The position numbers and the translations under genes were made by a program. A stretch of DNA of 64,000 bases from Limnomonas spitsbergensis (Eukaryota > Chlorophyta > Chlorophyceae > Chlamydomonadales), in assembly GCA_037349105.1 (NCBI GenBank), contig JAYJMM010000111.1, forward strand, positions 2,890,001 through 2,954,000, read 5' to 3'. This document shows positions 1 through 12,200 of this stretch, one piece after another (positions within the stretch are counted from its first letter, which is position 1; each line of letters opens with the position of its first letter). Below the pieces are notes generated by a model, which did not search any database, had not been told where the DNA came from, and saw only the letters and a list, made by a program, of their open reading frames with translations.

Positions 1-167
1 TGAGACCTACTTGTGATATTAAAAAACCTGAACACTATGTCATATCTCATACCTGTCATTTTGAGAACCTTATAACCCCAAACCCCAGATCCTTAACCCT
101 ACACCCCATAACCCTTAACCCCACAACCTGTTACCCTACACCCTTGACCTACATCAATGCGGCATAC
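1..167 (-). other. Start of NIT1 intron 8
   Basis: Intronic sequence with CCCTAACCC-like telomere-related motifs at 75-150. On the minus strand a short resemblance to the end of exon 8 and its donor (AATGACAGGTATGAG) lies at about 50-62, the same kind of duplicated exon end seen in other introns of this gene. No exon seen. Confidence 0.55.
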
Positions 168-204
168 CTGTGATCTTGGTGAATGCTGAAGGCACAAGCA
201 AGAT
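168..204 (-). CDS. NIT1: NIT1 exon 8 ([10 protein letters not shown] block)
   Basis: Acceptor CGATCCACAG, 37 nt, donor GTATGC, phase 1 out. It reads [12 protein letters not shown] plus a split Gly codon, the expected continuation of MGAE from exon 7. The next block of the family (EAHWE-like) is not in the remaining 167 bases, so the gene runs off the left edge. Confidence 0.9.
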
Positions 205-3200
205 CTGTGGATCGGGGATCGGGGATGGGGGGATGGGGGGATGGGGTATGGGTAGATGGGGGGATGGGGGGATGGGGGGATGGGGGGATGGGGGGATGGG
301 GGGATGGGGGGATGGGGGGATGGGGGGATGGGGGGATGGGGGGATGGGGGGATGTGGGGATGTGGGGATGTGGGGATGTGGGGATGTGGGGATGTGGGGA
401 TGTGGGGATGTGGGGATGGGGGGATGGGGGGATGGGGGGATGTGGGGATGGGGGGGGGGGATGGGGGGATGGGGGGATGGGGGGATGGGGGGATGGGGGG
501 ATGGGGGGATGGGGGGATGGGGGGATGGGGGGATGGGGGGATGGGGGGATGGGGGGATGGGGGGATGGGGGGATGGGGGGATGGGGGGATGGGGGGATGG
601 GGGGATGGGGGGATGGGGGGATGGGGGGATGGGGGGATGGGGTATGGGGGGATGGGGGTATGGGGGGATGGGGGGATGGGGTATGGGTAGATGGGGGGAT
701 GGGGGGATGGGGGGATGGGGGGATGGAAGATGGGGGGATGGGGGGATGGGGGGATGGGGGGATGGGGGGATGGGGGGATGGGGGGATGGGGGGATGGGGG
801 GATGGGGGGATGGGGGGATGGGGGGATGGGGGAGGTGTCCTAGTCCGTACTGGGGGAGGTGTCCTCGCCCCCCATGTAGCAACCTTGCATGGCTTTCAAG
901 CAACCCTTAAGGGTCGCCATTTATGCATGCACATTTACCATGCAGAATGCTGGACTGTATTGATACGTTACGTTACGTGACGAAACGGGATTTTTTGCCC
1001 AATCGGGCCGTAATTTTTGTCCCTGCCCTACAACCTACCCCCTACCCCCTACACACTCCACACCCTACACACCCTACACTCTATACCCTACAACAGTATG
1101 GAAACCAATACAATATACAGGCTGAGAGAATATGGCCCCTCCTCCCCCCCTCACACTTCCCTCCCCCCACTGTCCTCTCCTCCCTCCCTCCCTCCCCCCC
1201 CCCTCCCTTCCCCCTTTCTCTCCCTCTCCCCTACCCCCCCCCCCCCCCCCCCCCCCCCATTTCAGCCCTCACCATCTCCCCCCTCCCCATCCATCTACCC
1301 ATCTACCTCAAGGCCCGATCTCCCCTGTCCGGCTTCTTCATTCTCCCCCTTCCACCTCCTCCCCCCAACCCCATCAGCCTCCCCCTTCCTTCCTTCACCC
1401 GTACTCCTCCCTCCTTCCACCTCCTCCCCCCAACCCCATCAGCCTGCCCTCCTCCCTCTATTCTCTCCCACCCACCTCAGCACCGATGTCCCATATCATT
1501 TCTGGTACAGCTCTGAGAATAGCATCTCAGAGCCCCCCCCTCTCCCCCCCTCCCCGTACTCCCACCCACATACCTCAACGCCCCCTCCCCCTCCTCCCCT
1601 CCCCCTCCGTCCCTCCTCCCTCCCCCTCCTTCCTCCGTCTCTCCCCCCTCAAACCTGCCAGCTTACCTTCCTCTCTTAATGCCAACCCACCCACCTCAGC
1701 ACCCATCTCCCAGGTCTGCTTCTGGTACAGCTCCGCGAAGAGCATCTCAGAGCCCCCCCTCTCCCCCCCTCCCCGCACACCTACCCACATACCTCAAAGC
1801 CCCTCCCCCCCTCCTCCCCTCCCCCTCCTCCCCTCCCCCTCCGTCCCTCCCCCCACAAACCTGCCAGCTTACCTTCCTCTCTACATGCCAACCCACCCAC
1901 CTCAGCACCCATCTCCCAGGTCAGCTTCTGGTACAGCTCCGGGAACCGCAAATCGTAGCAGACGCTAAGACCCAGCTTCCCGACTGGGCTGCGTCACAAC
2001 AACGAGCAACAAAATGGGACAAGTGGTTCGGGTAGCACACAATCACACATTGATTTGATGACCGGTAGCGTAAATGTATAATGTGCACTGTTTTGCATAA
2101 CGTGCACTGGTTTGAATGACATGCAAATCGTAGCGGATGTTGAGGCCCAGCTTAGTTCCCGACTGGGCTGCGTCACGCAATGAGGAGCAGCACATGGGTT
2201 CAGTGTTGGGCAATTGCACCGTAAAATGATTTCAGTGTACAACTTTGACTGACATTTTACTGTTTAAAATGACCGTAAAAGGACCGTAAATGGGCATTTT
2301 CTCCGTGCGTTGTTCACTTTCAATATCAAATCGTTTTAGGATGTACAAAGGCAGCCTTTCATCGACCCAGAATTTGTAAAACACATCGGCAGCATGTCAA
2401 ACTAGAAAAAATGTGTAAACCGTAGGGCACCGTAAGGACCGTCAATTGCCCAACACTGAATGGGTTTGAATAGCGATACCGGTATTAGTAGCGCATATTA
2501 AATTGAATGTCGTCCATTCATATTCGAATTATGTGCAGCGGTGCAAATCCTGGCAACCGCTGACGCCCCGCTTCCCGATTGAGCTGCGTCACAACAAGGA
2601 GCAACGGATGGCCTTGAATAAGGTGCGTTGATTTGAATAACGTGCGAATCGTAGCAGATGCTGCACGTGCTCACCTATCAAACACTGCCCGGCTGTCACC
2701 GGGTCCTGTTGCAATGCTCTCCTTGTGCTCACCTATCATACACTGCCAGGCTGTCGCCAGGCGCTGTTGTACGGCCCTCATTGTGCTCACCTATCACACA
2801 CTGCCAGGCTGTCACCAGGCGCTGTTGTACGGCCCTCATTGCGCTCACCTGTCTCACACTGCCAGGCTGTCACCAGGCGCTGTTGTCTGGCCCTCATTGT
2901 GCTCACCTATCACACACTGCCAGGCTGTCACCAGGCGCTGTTGTACGGCCCTCATTGCGCTCACCTATGACACACTGCCAGGCTGTTACCAGGCGCTGTT
3001 GTACGGCCCTCATTGTGCTCACCTGTCGCACACTGCCAGGCTGTCACCAGGCGCTGTTGTACGGCCCTCATTGTGCTCACCTATCACACACTGCCAGGCT
3101 GTCACCAGGCGCTGTTGTACGGCCCTCATTGTGCTCACCTATCACACACTGCCAGGCTGTCACCAGGCGCTGTTGTACGGCCCTCATTGTGCTCACCTAT

Positions 3201-6200
3201 CACACACTGCCAGGCTGTCACCAGGCGCTGTTGTACGGCCCTCATTGTGCTCACCTATCACACACTGCCAGGCTGTCACCAGGCGCTGTTGTACGGCCCT
3301 CATTGTGCTCACCTATCACACACTGCCAGGCTGTCACCAGGCGCTGTTGTACGGCCCTCATTGCGCTCACCTATCACACACTGCCAGGCTGTCACCAGGC
3401 GATGTTGTACGGCCCTCATTGTGCTCACCTGTCGCACACCGCCAGGCTGTCACCAGGCGCTGTTGTACGGCCCTCATTGCGCTCACCTGTCACACACTGC
3501 CAGGCTGTCACCAGGCGCTGTTGTACGGCCCTCATGGTGCTCACCTATCACACACTGCCAGGCTGTCACCAGGCGCTGTTGTACAGCCCTCATTGTGCTC
3601 ACCTATCACACACTGCCAGGCTGTCACCAGGCGCTGTTGTACGGCCCTCATGGTGCTCACCTATCACACACTGCCAGGCTGTCACCAGGCGCTGTTGTAC
3701 AGCCCTCATTGTGCTCACCTATCACACACTGCCAGGCTGTCACCAGGCGCTGTTGTACGGCCCTCGTTGTGCTCACCTATCACACACTGCCAGGCTGTCA
3801 CCGGGTCCTGTTGCAATGCTCTCCTTGTGCTCACCTATCATACACTGCCAGGCTGTCGCCAGGCGCTGTTGTACGGCCCTCATTGTGCTCACCTGTCTCA
3901 CACTGCCAGGCTGTCACCGGGTTCTGTTGCAATGCTCTCCTTGTGCTCACCTATCATACACTGCCAGGCTGTCGCCAGGCGCTGTTGTACGGCCCTCATT
4001 GTGCTCACCTGTCTCACACTGCCAGGCTGTCACCAGGCGCTGTTGTACGGCCCTCATTGTGCTCACCTATCATACACTGCCAGGCTGTCACCAGGCGCTG
4101 TTGTACGGCCCTCATTGTGCTCACCTATCACACACTGCCAGGCTGTCACCAGGCGCTGTTGTACGGCCCTCATTGTGCTCACCTATCACACACTGCCAGG
4201 CTGTCACCAGGCGCTGTTGTACGGCTCTCCATCAGGACCGGCCCATTAGGCACATCCACATCAAACAGGTGCACCTGGATGGGTGACGGGATGGGATAAA
4301 AGAGAGTGGGATGGGTTTGGAATAGGTTATTTGAGTTTGGAATGGTTTTGGGATGGTGTTTGGGATGGTTTTGAGGTGTGTTTGGGATGGTTTGGGGATG
4401 GTTTTGGGATGGTTTTGGGATGGTTTTGGGATGGTGTTTGAGATGGTGTTCGGGATACCTTCATCTTATAGTGCCTTTTTTTCTTTTTCTTTCTAAAAGC
4501 TCAAATTTGATGCGGAACTTAGGTGAAGTTTCGGTGGGGGGGTGCGGGGGGGCGCTCAAGCCCACCCGCCATGGGGGTCCGGGGGCCATCCCCCGGAGGG
4601 GGTTCAGGGGCGAAGCCCCCAAAGTTCAGAAACGGTCTCTCGTGAAACATCGTATTTCTTCATTGAAAATGCGTTATATTTAGTGTTCAAAGTCACACCA
4701 AGGTTGGGGCATAAGGTAACTTACTCAGCTGTCTAGTGCCAATAAGTCCTAGTTGCTACAAAGTTCAGCAACCATTCCTACTGCCCTGCTGGACCTTCCT
4801 GCATTCCTTCTGCTCTGGCCAGGCCCTTATGGCTTCCTTGTAGGGGAAGTTCCTGAGGGTGACCCTAGGATGGTGAAAGGCTCTAGCACACTGAGTCACG
4901 TGCCTCTGCTGCAGGCTCTTTCACTGCGGGTTCTTGATATTCTTGATGGCTGAGATCATCCGCTGGAGCATCATCTGCAGCACTGCCCGGAAGAGGACAT
5001 GCATCTCTGGCAGCTCTTCTTGTGCAGTCAGGCTTGTTTGCGTGCAGCACCAGAGTCGAAGCCTGCTGCAAAGGTCTGTCATGCTGCCGCCTTGACCTTG
5101 AACTCTGCTAGTTTCTTCTGATGGCGGCCTGTTCGTCCGTGCTCGACGACAGCGATGGTCATACGGTCCCGTATGACATTTTGTAATCCATACGGTGCGC
5201 CGTATGGATATTTCACTTACTTACAGTCATACGGTCCAGAGGGCAAATGTGTAAAACGTGTGGCCAGTTCCTATTTTTTCCTCGCAGCCTTCGTGGCACG
5301 TTGTGTTCCACGCGTTGGCGTTGTAAGCAGGGCTTAGATAAAGTTTTGCTTTAAGATCAAGGAAATGAAAACAGGCCTCCTAGCTAGCTTTTGTGGGCTG
5401 CGCCCCTGAACCCCCATTTTCAAAAAGCAGCACCACCGTACGGATCTTAAAACTTACTTACATGCGGTCAACATCCATACAGTGTATGGATACGGATACG
5501 CGTATGACCATCACTGCTTGACGATCGTGCCCAAAGTCCCGCTGTACACGTTGCAGAACTTGCAGTGCCACATGTACTTTGTTCGAGATGTCGTTTGAGG
5601 CTTAATTCAAGCTGTTGTTAAAGGCTTAAAGCCGCAATCAATCAGCCACTCCCTTCGCAAATCACCGTCTTATAAAGAAAGAAAGAAAGCTGCGCCCCGT
5701 GGGGGGAGTGATGAGAGTTAAGGAAACAGCGCAGCCTGGGCCATAGCCACATCCGCGCCGTTACCGTCTTCGAAGTAAAAGGTTCTTGGAAGGCATTCGT
5801 CCCAGAGCCCTTACTAAGAGTTCTCCAAGCGCCATCGCTATGGCCTTTCGCCGCCTTAATCTTTCATTTAACCCCTAGCGTCGGAATGGCAGTTTGAGAG
5901 GCAATCTCGGCAGTCACAAGTGCAGAATGCGAGAACCCTAGGTTTATCGTGCCGGCCAGCATCGCTTTACCCCCGTTTTATCGTGCCGGCTAGCGTCGAT
6001 TTACCCCCGTTTTATCGTGCCGGCCAGATCGATTTACCCCCGTTTTATCGTGCCGGCTAGCGTCGATTTACCCTCGTTATATCGTGCCGGCTAGCGTCGA
6101 TTTACCCCATTTTATCGTGCCGGCTAGCGTCGATTTACCCCCATTTTATCGTGCCGGCTAGCGTCGATTTACCCTCGTTATATCGTGCCGGCTAGCGTCG

Positions 6201-9200
6201 ATTTACCCCATTTTATCGTGACTCACGATATATCGAACCTTAAAATAACCACTGGCCCGGGTTAATGGATGTTTTTTCGTGTAATCAGGCTTTAGGGTTG
6301 GGAATCAGGGTTACAAGGGTCAAGGGATACACGGTGTGGGGGTGGGGTTAAGGGTTGAGGGTTTATGTTTGGGGATCAGGGGTTGGATATCGCATGGCAT
6401 GGTCACCTCCATGCAGCACAGCTCAGGCTTTATATTGCAGCTCTAAATGGTCGGGGTTCGGGGCTCGGCTCTTAACGGCAAGAGTTCAGGACTTCGCTGT
6501 CAGGGCTCAGGGCTCAGGGTTCAGGGTTCAGGGCTTGCAACCCACTGCGCCATACCTTCAGGTAGGTCAAGAGTTAAGAACTCGGGGTTGAGGGTTCAGG
6601 GTTCAGGGCTTGAAACCCACCGCGCCCTATCCTCCGGAAAGTCGAGGGTTTAGGGTTAGGGGTTTAGGGTTTAGGGTTCAGGGCTTGCAACCCATCGCGC
6701 CCTATCCTCCGGAAAGCCAAGGGTTTAGGGTTATGGGTTACGGGTTTGGGGCTTGCAACCCACCGCGCCCTATCCTCCGGAAAGTCAAGGGTTTAGGGTT
6801 ATGGGTTTAGGGTTTAGGGTTCAGGGCTTGCAACACATCGCGCCCTATCCTCCGGAAAGTCAAGGGTTTAGGGTTATGGGTTACGGGTTTGGGGCTTGCA
6901 ACCCACCGCGCCCTATCCTCCGGAAAGTCAAGGGTTTAGGGTTAAGAGTGTAGGGTTTGGGGCTTGCAACCCACTGCACCCTAGCTTCCGGTAGATCGAG
7001 GGTTTAGGGTTTAGGGGTCAGGGCTTGCAGGCCATTGCATCACACCTTCCGGTATGTTTTGGGTTTTGGGTGTAGGGTTTAGGTTTCAGGGCTTGCCACC
7101 CACTGTGCCCTACCTTCCGGTAGATCGAAACGATGTCGCCCTTGGAATCAATAATGACGTGGGTATTGTACCTGTCAAAGGAGGAGGAGGGGGGGGGGGG
7201 CAGGTGGGGGGGTGAGTGGGTGGGTGGGTGGGTGAGTGGGAGGAGGAGAGGGGGGGCAGACATGTGGGTGGGTGGGTGGGAGGAAGAAGAAAGGGGGGGG
7301 GGCAGGCAGGTGGGTGGATGGGTGGGTGGGTGGAAGGAGGAGAGGGGGGCAGACAGGTGGATGGGTGGGTGGGAGGAAGAAGAAAGGGGGGGGGGCAGGT
7401 GGGTGGGTGGGTGGGTGGGAGGAAGAGGAGAGGAGAAGCAGACAGGTGGGCGGGTGGGTGGGAGGAGGAGGAGAGGAGAAGCAGACAGGTGGGTGGGTGG
7501 GTGGGAGGAAGAAGAAAGGGGGGGGGGGAAGGCAGGTGGGTGGATGGGTGGGTGGGTGGAAGGAGGAGAGGGGGGCAGGCAGGCAGGTGGGTAGGTGGAT
7601 GGGTGGGAGGAGGAGGAGGGGGGGGGGCAGGTAGGCAGGTGGGTTGGTGGATGGGTGGTAGGAGGAACAGGGGGGGGGGCAGGCATGTGGGTGGGTGGGT
7701 GGGTGGGAGTAGGAGAGGGGGGCAGGCAGGTGGGCGGGTGGGTGGGTGGGTGGGTGGGAGGAGAGGGGGGCAGGCAGGTGGGTGGGTGGGTGGCAGGAGG
7801 AGAGGGGGGCGGGCAGGTGGGCGGGTGTGTGGGTGGATGGGAGGAAGAGAGGGGGGCAGGCAGGTGGTGGGTGGGTGGGTGGGTAGGAGGAGGAGAGGGG
7901 GGACAGGCGGGTAAGTGGGTGGGTGGGTGGGGGGGAGGAGGAGAGGGGGGGGGGGGGCATGCAGGTGGGTGGGTGGGTGGGCGGTTGGGAGGAGGAGAGG
8001 GGGGGCAGGCAGGTGGGTGGGTGGGAGGAGGAGAGGGGGGGCAGGCAGGTGGGTGGGTGGGAGGATAAGAGGGGGGAGGCAGGTGGGTGGGTGGGAGGAG
8101 GAGAGGGGGGCAGGCAGGTGGGTGGATGAGTAGGTGGGAGGAGGAGATGGGGGGAGTGGACAGGTGGGTGGGTGGGTGGGTGGGAGGAGGAGGGGGGGGC
8201 AGGCAGGTGGGTGAGTAGTGGGAGGAGGAGGAGAGGGGGGGCATGTGGGTGGGTGGGTGAGGGTAGGAGAGGGGGGCAGGTGGGTGGGTGGTGGGTATGA
8301 GGAGGGGAGGGGGGCAGGTGGGTGGGTGGTGGGTGGGAGTAGGAGAGGGGGGGCAGGTGGTGGGTGGTGGGTATGAGGAGGAGAGGGGGGCAGGTGGGTG
8401 GGTTGTGGGTATGAGGAGGAGAGGGGGGCAGGTGGGTGGGTGGTGGGTGGGAGTAGGAGAGGGGGGGCAGGTGGGTGGGTGGTGGGTGGGAGTAGGAGAG
8501 GGGGGGCAGGTGGGTGGGTGGTGGGTGGGAGTAGGAGAGGGGGGGGGGCAGGTGGGTGGGTGGTGGGTGGGAGTAGGAGAGGGGGGGCAGGTGGGTGGGT
8601 GGTGGGTATGCGGAGGAGAGGGGGGGCAGGTGGGTGGGTGGTGGGTGGGAGTAGGAGAGGGGGGGCAGGTGGTGGGTGGTGGGTGGGAGTAGGAGAGGGG
8701 GGCAGGTGGGTGGGTGGTGGGTGGGAGTAGGAGAGGGGGGGGGGGCAGGTGGGTGGGTGGTGGGTATGCGGAGGAGAGGGGGGCAGGTGGGTGGGTGGTG
8801 GGTGGGAGTAGGAGAGGGGGGCAGGTGGGTGGGTGGTGGGTGGGAGTAGGAGAGGGGGGGCAGGTGGTGGGTGGTGGGTATGAGGAGGAGAGGGGGGGCA
8901 GGTGGGTGAGTGGTGGGTATGCGGAGGAGAGGGGGGCAGGTGGGTGGGTGGTGGGTGGGAGTAGGAGAGGGGGGCAGGCAGGTGGGTGGGTGGGTGGCAG
9001 GAGGAGAGGGGGGCAGGCAGGTGGGCGGGTGAGTGGGTGGATGGGAGGAAGAGAGGGGGGCAGGCAGGTGGTGGGTGGGTGGGTGGGTAGGAGGAGGAGA
9101 GGGGGGACAGGCGGGTAAGTGGGTGGGTGGGTGGGGGGGAGGAGGAGAGGGGGGGGGGGGGCATGCAGGTGGGTGGGTGGGTGGGCGGTTGGGAGGAGGA

Positions 9201-12200
9201 GAGGGGGGGCAGGCAGGTGGGTGGGTGGGAGGAGGAGAGGGGGGGCAGGCAGGTGGGTGGGTGGGAGGATGAGAGGGGGGCAGGTGGGTGGGTGGGAGGA
9301 GGAGAGGGGGGCAGGCAGGTGGGTGGGTGAGTAGGTGGGAGGAGGAGATGGGGGGAGTGGGCAGGTGGGTGGGTGGGTGGGTGGGAGGAGGAGGGGGGGG
9401 CAGGCAGGTGGGTGAGTAGTGGGAGGAGGAGGAGAGGGGGGACAGGTGGGTGGGTGGGTGGGGGTAGGAGAGGGGGGCAGGTGGGTGGGTGGTGGGTATG
9501 AGGAGGAGAGGGGGGCAGGTGGGTGGGTGGTGGGTGGGAGTAGGAGAGGGGGGGCAGGTGGTGGGTGGTGGGTATGAGGAGGAGAGGGGGGCAGGTGGGT
9601 GGGTTGTGGGTATGAGGAGGAGAGGGGGGCAGGTGGGTGGGTGGTGGGTGGGAGTAGGAGAGGGGGGGCATGTGGGTGGGTGGTGGGTGGGAGTAGGAGA
9701 GGGGGGGGCAGGTGGGTGGGTGGTGGGTGGGAGTAGGAGAGGGGGGGGCAGGTGGGTGGGTGGTGGGTGGGAGTAGGAGAGGGGGGGCAGGTGGGTGGGT
9801 GGTGGGTGGGAGTAGGAGAGGGGGGCAGGTGGGTGGGTGGTGGGTGGGAGTAGGAGAGGGGGGCAGGGGGGTGGGTGGTGGGTGGGAGTAGGAGAGGGGG
9901 GGGCAGGTGGGTGGGTGGTGGGTGGGAGTAGGAGAGGCGGGGCAGGTGGGTGGGTGGTGGGTGGGAGTAGGAGAGGGGGGGGCAGGTGGGTGGGTGGTGG
10001 GTATGCGGAGGAGAGGGGGGGCAGGTGGGTGGGTGGTGGGTATGCGGAGGAGAGGGGGGGCAGGTGGGTGGGTGGTGGGTGGGAGTAGGAGAGGGGGGCA
10101 GGTGGGTGGATGGTGGGTGGGAGTAGGAGAGGGGGGCAGGTGGGTGGGTGGTGGGTATGAGGAGGAGAGGGGGGCAGGTGGGTGGGTGGTGGGTGGGAGT
10201 AGGAGAGGGGGGGCAGGTGGGTGGGTGGTGGGTGGGAGTAGGAGAGGGGGGGCAGGTGGGTGGGTGGTGGGTGGGAGTAGGAGAGGGGGGGGGGGCAGGT
10301 GGGTGGGTGGTGGGTGGGAGTAGGAGAGGGGGGGCAGGTGGGTGGGTGGTGGGTATGCGGAGGAGAGGGGGGGCAGGTGGGTGGGTGGTGGGTGGGAGTA
10401 GGAGAGGGGGGGCAGGTGGTGGGTGGTGGGTGGGAGTAGGAGAGGGGGGCAGGTGGGTGGGTGGTGGGTGGGAGTAGGAGAGGGGGGGGGGCAGGTGGGT
10501 GGGTGGTGGGTATGCGGAGGAGAGGGGGCAGGTGGGTGGGTGGTGGGTGGGAGTAGAAGAGGGGGGCAGGTGGGTGGGTGGTGGGTGGGAGTAGGAGAGG
10601 GGGGGCAGGTGGTGGGTGGTGGGTATGAGGAGGAGAGGGGGGGCAGGTGGGTGAGTGGTGGGTATGCGGAGGAGAGGGGGGCAGGTGGGTGGGTGGTGGG
10701 TGGGAGTAGGAGAGGGGGGCAGGTGGGTGGGTGGTGGGTGGGAGTAGGAGAGGGGGGGCGGGTGGGTGGGTGGTGGGTATGAGGAGGAGAGGGGGGCAGG
10801 TGTGTGGGTGGTGGGTATGAGGAGGAGAGGGGGGCAGGTGGGTGGGTGGTGGGTGGGAGTAGGAGAGGGGGGGCAAGTGGGTGGGTGGTGGGTGGGAGTA
10901 GGAGAGGGGGGGCAGGTGGGTGGGTGGTGGGTGGGAGTAGGACAGGGGGGGCAGGTGGGTGGGTGGTGGGTGGGAGTAGGAGAGGGGGGGTAGGTGGGTG
11001 GGTGGTGGGTGGGAGTAGGAGAGGGGGGGCAGGTGGGTGGGTGGTGGGTGGGAGTAGGAGAGGGGGGGGCAGGTGGGTGGGTGGTGGGTGGGAGTAGGAG
11101 AGGGGGGGGCAGGTGGGTGGGTGGTGGGTGGGAGTAGGAGAGGGGGGGGCAGGTGGGTGGGTGGTGGGTGGGAGTAGGAGAGAGGGGGGCAGGCAGGTGG
11201 TTGGGTAGGTGACACAACGATGATACCGTGCAGACGTGTGTGGCAGGCAAGTGTGTTGCAACAAAGGAGGAGGAGGGGGGGCAGGTGGGTGGGTGGGGGG
11301 GCACAATTATGCATGTGAATGATTGGCATGCAAGCAGGTGGGCCGGTGGGTGGGTGGGTGGGTGGCACATTGCGATTGCGTGCGTGCGTCATGCATGGCA
11401 GGTGACAGCATGCGGGCGGGCGGGCGGGCAGGCAGTAAGGCCGGCAGGCAGGCAGGCAAGCAGGCAGGCAGGCAGGCAGACAGGCAGGTGCGTTTCATAA
11501 TGACAGCGGACTGGGGGGCAAGTAAGGCAGGCGGCACAGTGGCGGCGTGGCAGGCAGGCAGGCAGGCGGCACAGTCGCGGCGTGGCAGGCAGGCAGGCAG
11601 GCGGCACAGTGGCGGCGTGGCAGGCAGGCAGGCAGGCAGGCGGCACAGTGGCGGCGTGGCAGGCAGGCAGGCAGGCAGGCAGCACAGTGGCGGCGTGGCA
11701 GGCAGGCAGGCAGGCAGGCAGCACAGTGGCGGCGTGGCAGGCAGGCAGGCAGGCGGCACAGTGGCGGTGTGGCAGGCAGGCAGGCAGGCAGGCAGGCAGG
11801 CGGCACAGTGGCGGCGTGGCAGGCAGGCAGGCAGGCAGGCAGGCAGGCGGCACAGTGGCGGCGTGGCAGGCAGGCAGGCAGGCGGCACAGTGGTGGCGTG
11901 GCAGGCAGGCAGGCAGGCGGCACAGTGGCGGCGTGGCAGGTAGGCAGGCAGGCAGCACAGTGGTGACGTGGCAGGTAGGCAGGCAGGCGGCACAGTGGTG
12001 GCGTGGCAGGCAGGCAGGCAGGCGGCACAGTGGCGGCGTGGCAGGTAGGCAGGCAGGCGGCACAGCGGTGGCGTGGCAGGCAAGCAGGCAGGCGGCACAG
12101 TGGCAGCGTGGCAGGCAGGCAGGCAGGCAGGCGGCACAGTGGCGGCGTGGCAGGCAGGCAGGCAGGCGGCACAGTGGCGGCGTGGCAGGCAGGCAGGCAG

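Noticed and set aside
154..980. Glycine/tryptophan or proline-rich proteins at the left end
   Set aside because: Octanucleotide microsatellite translated in several frames; only the 37-bp exon 8 inside 168-204 is supported.
4183..4208. Earlier GTGACA in exon 6 as the donor
   Set aside because: It leaves phase 1, incompatible with the phase-2 acceptor of exon 7, and would delete the GDSLAVCD segment expected in the family.
2633..4299. Plus-strand frames of 428-542 codons with repeats like [18 protein letters not shown]
   Set aside because: Translation of the 58-bp array in all three frames; the array derives from the opposite-strand exon 6 border.
7018..11392. Minus-strand open frames of about 1,400-1,450 codons rich in Pro, Thr and His
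   Set aside because: All three frames of a C-rich repeat lack stops and give equally long frames; only the exon 5 segment at the very end ([12 protein letters not shown]) is real coding sequence.
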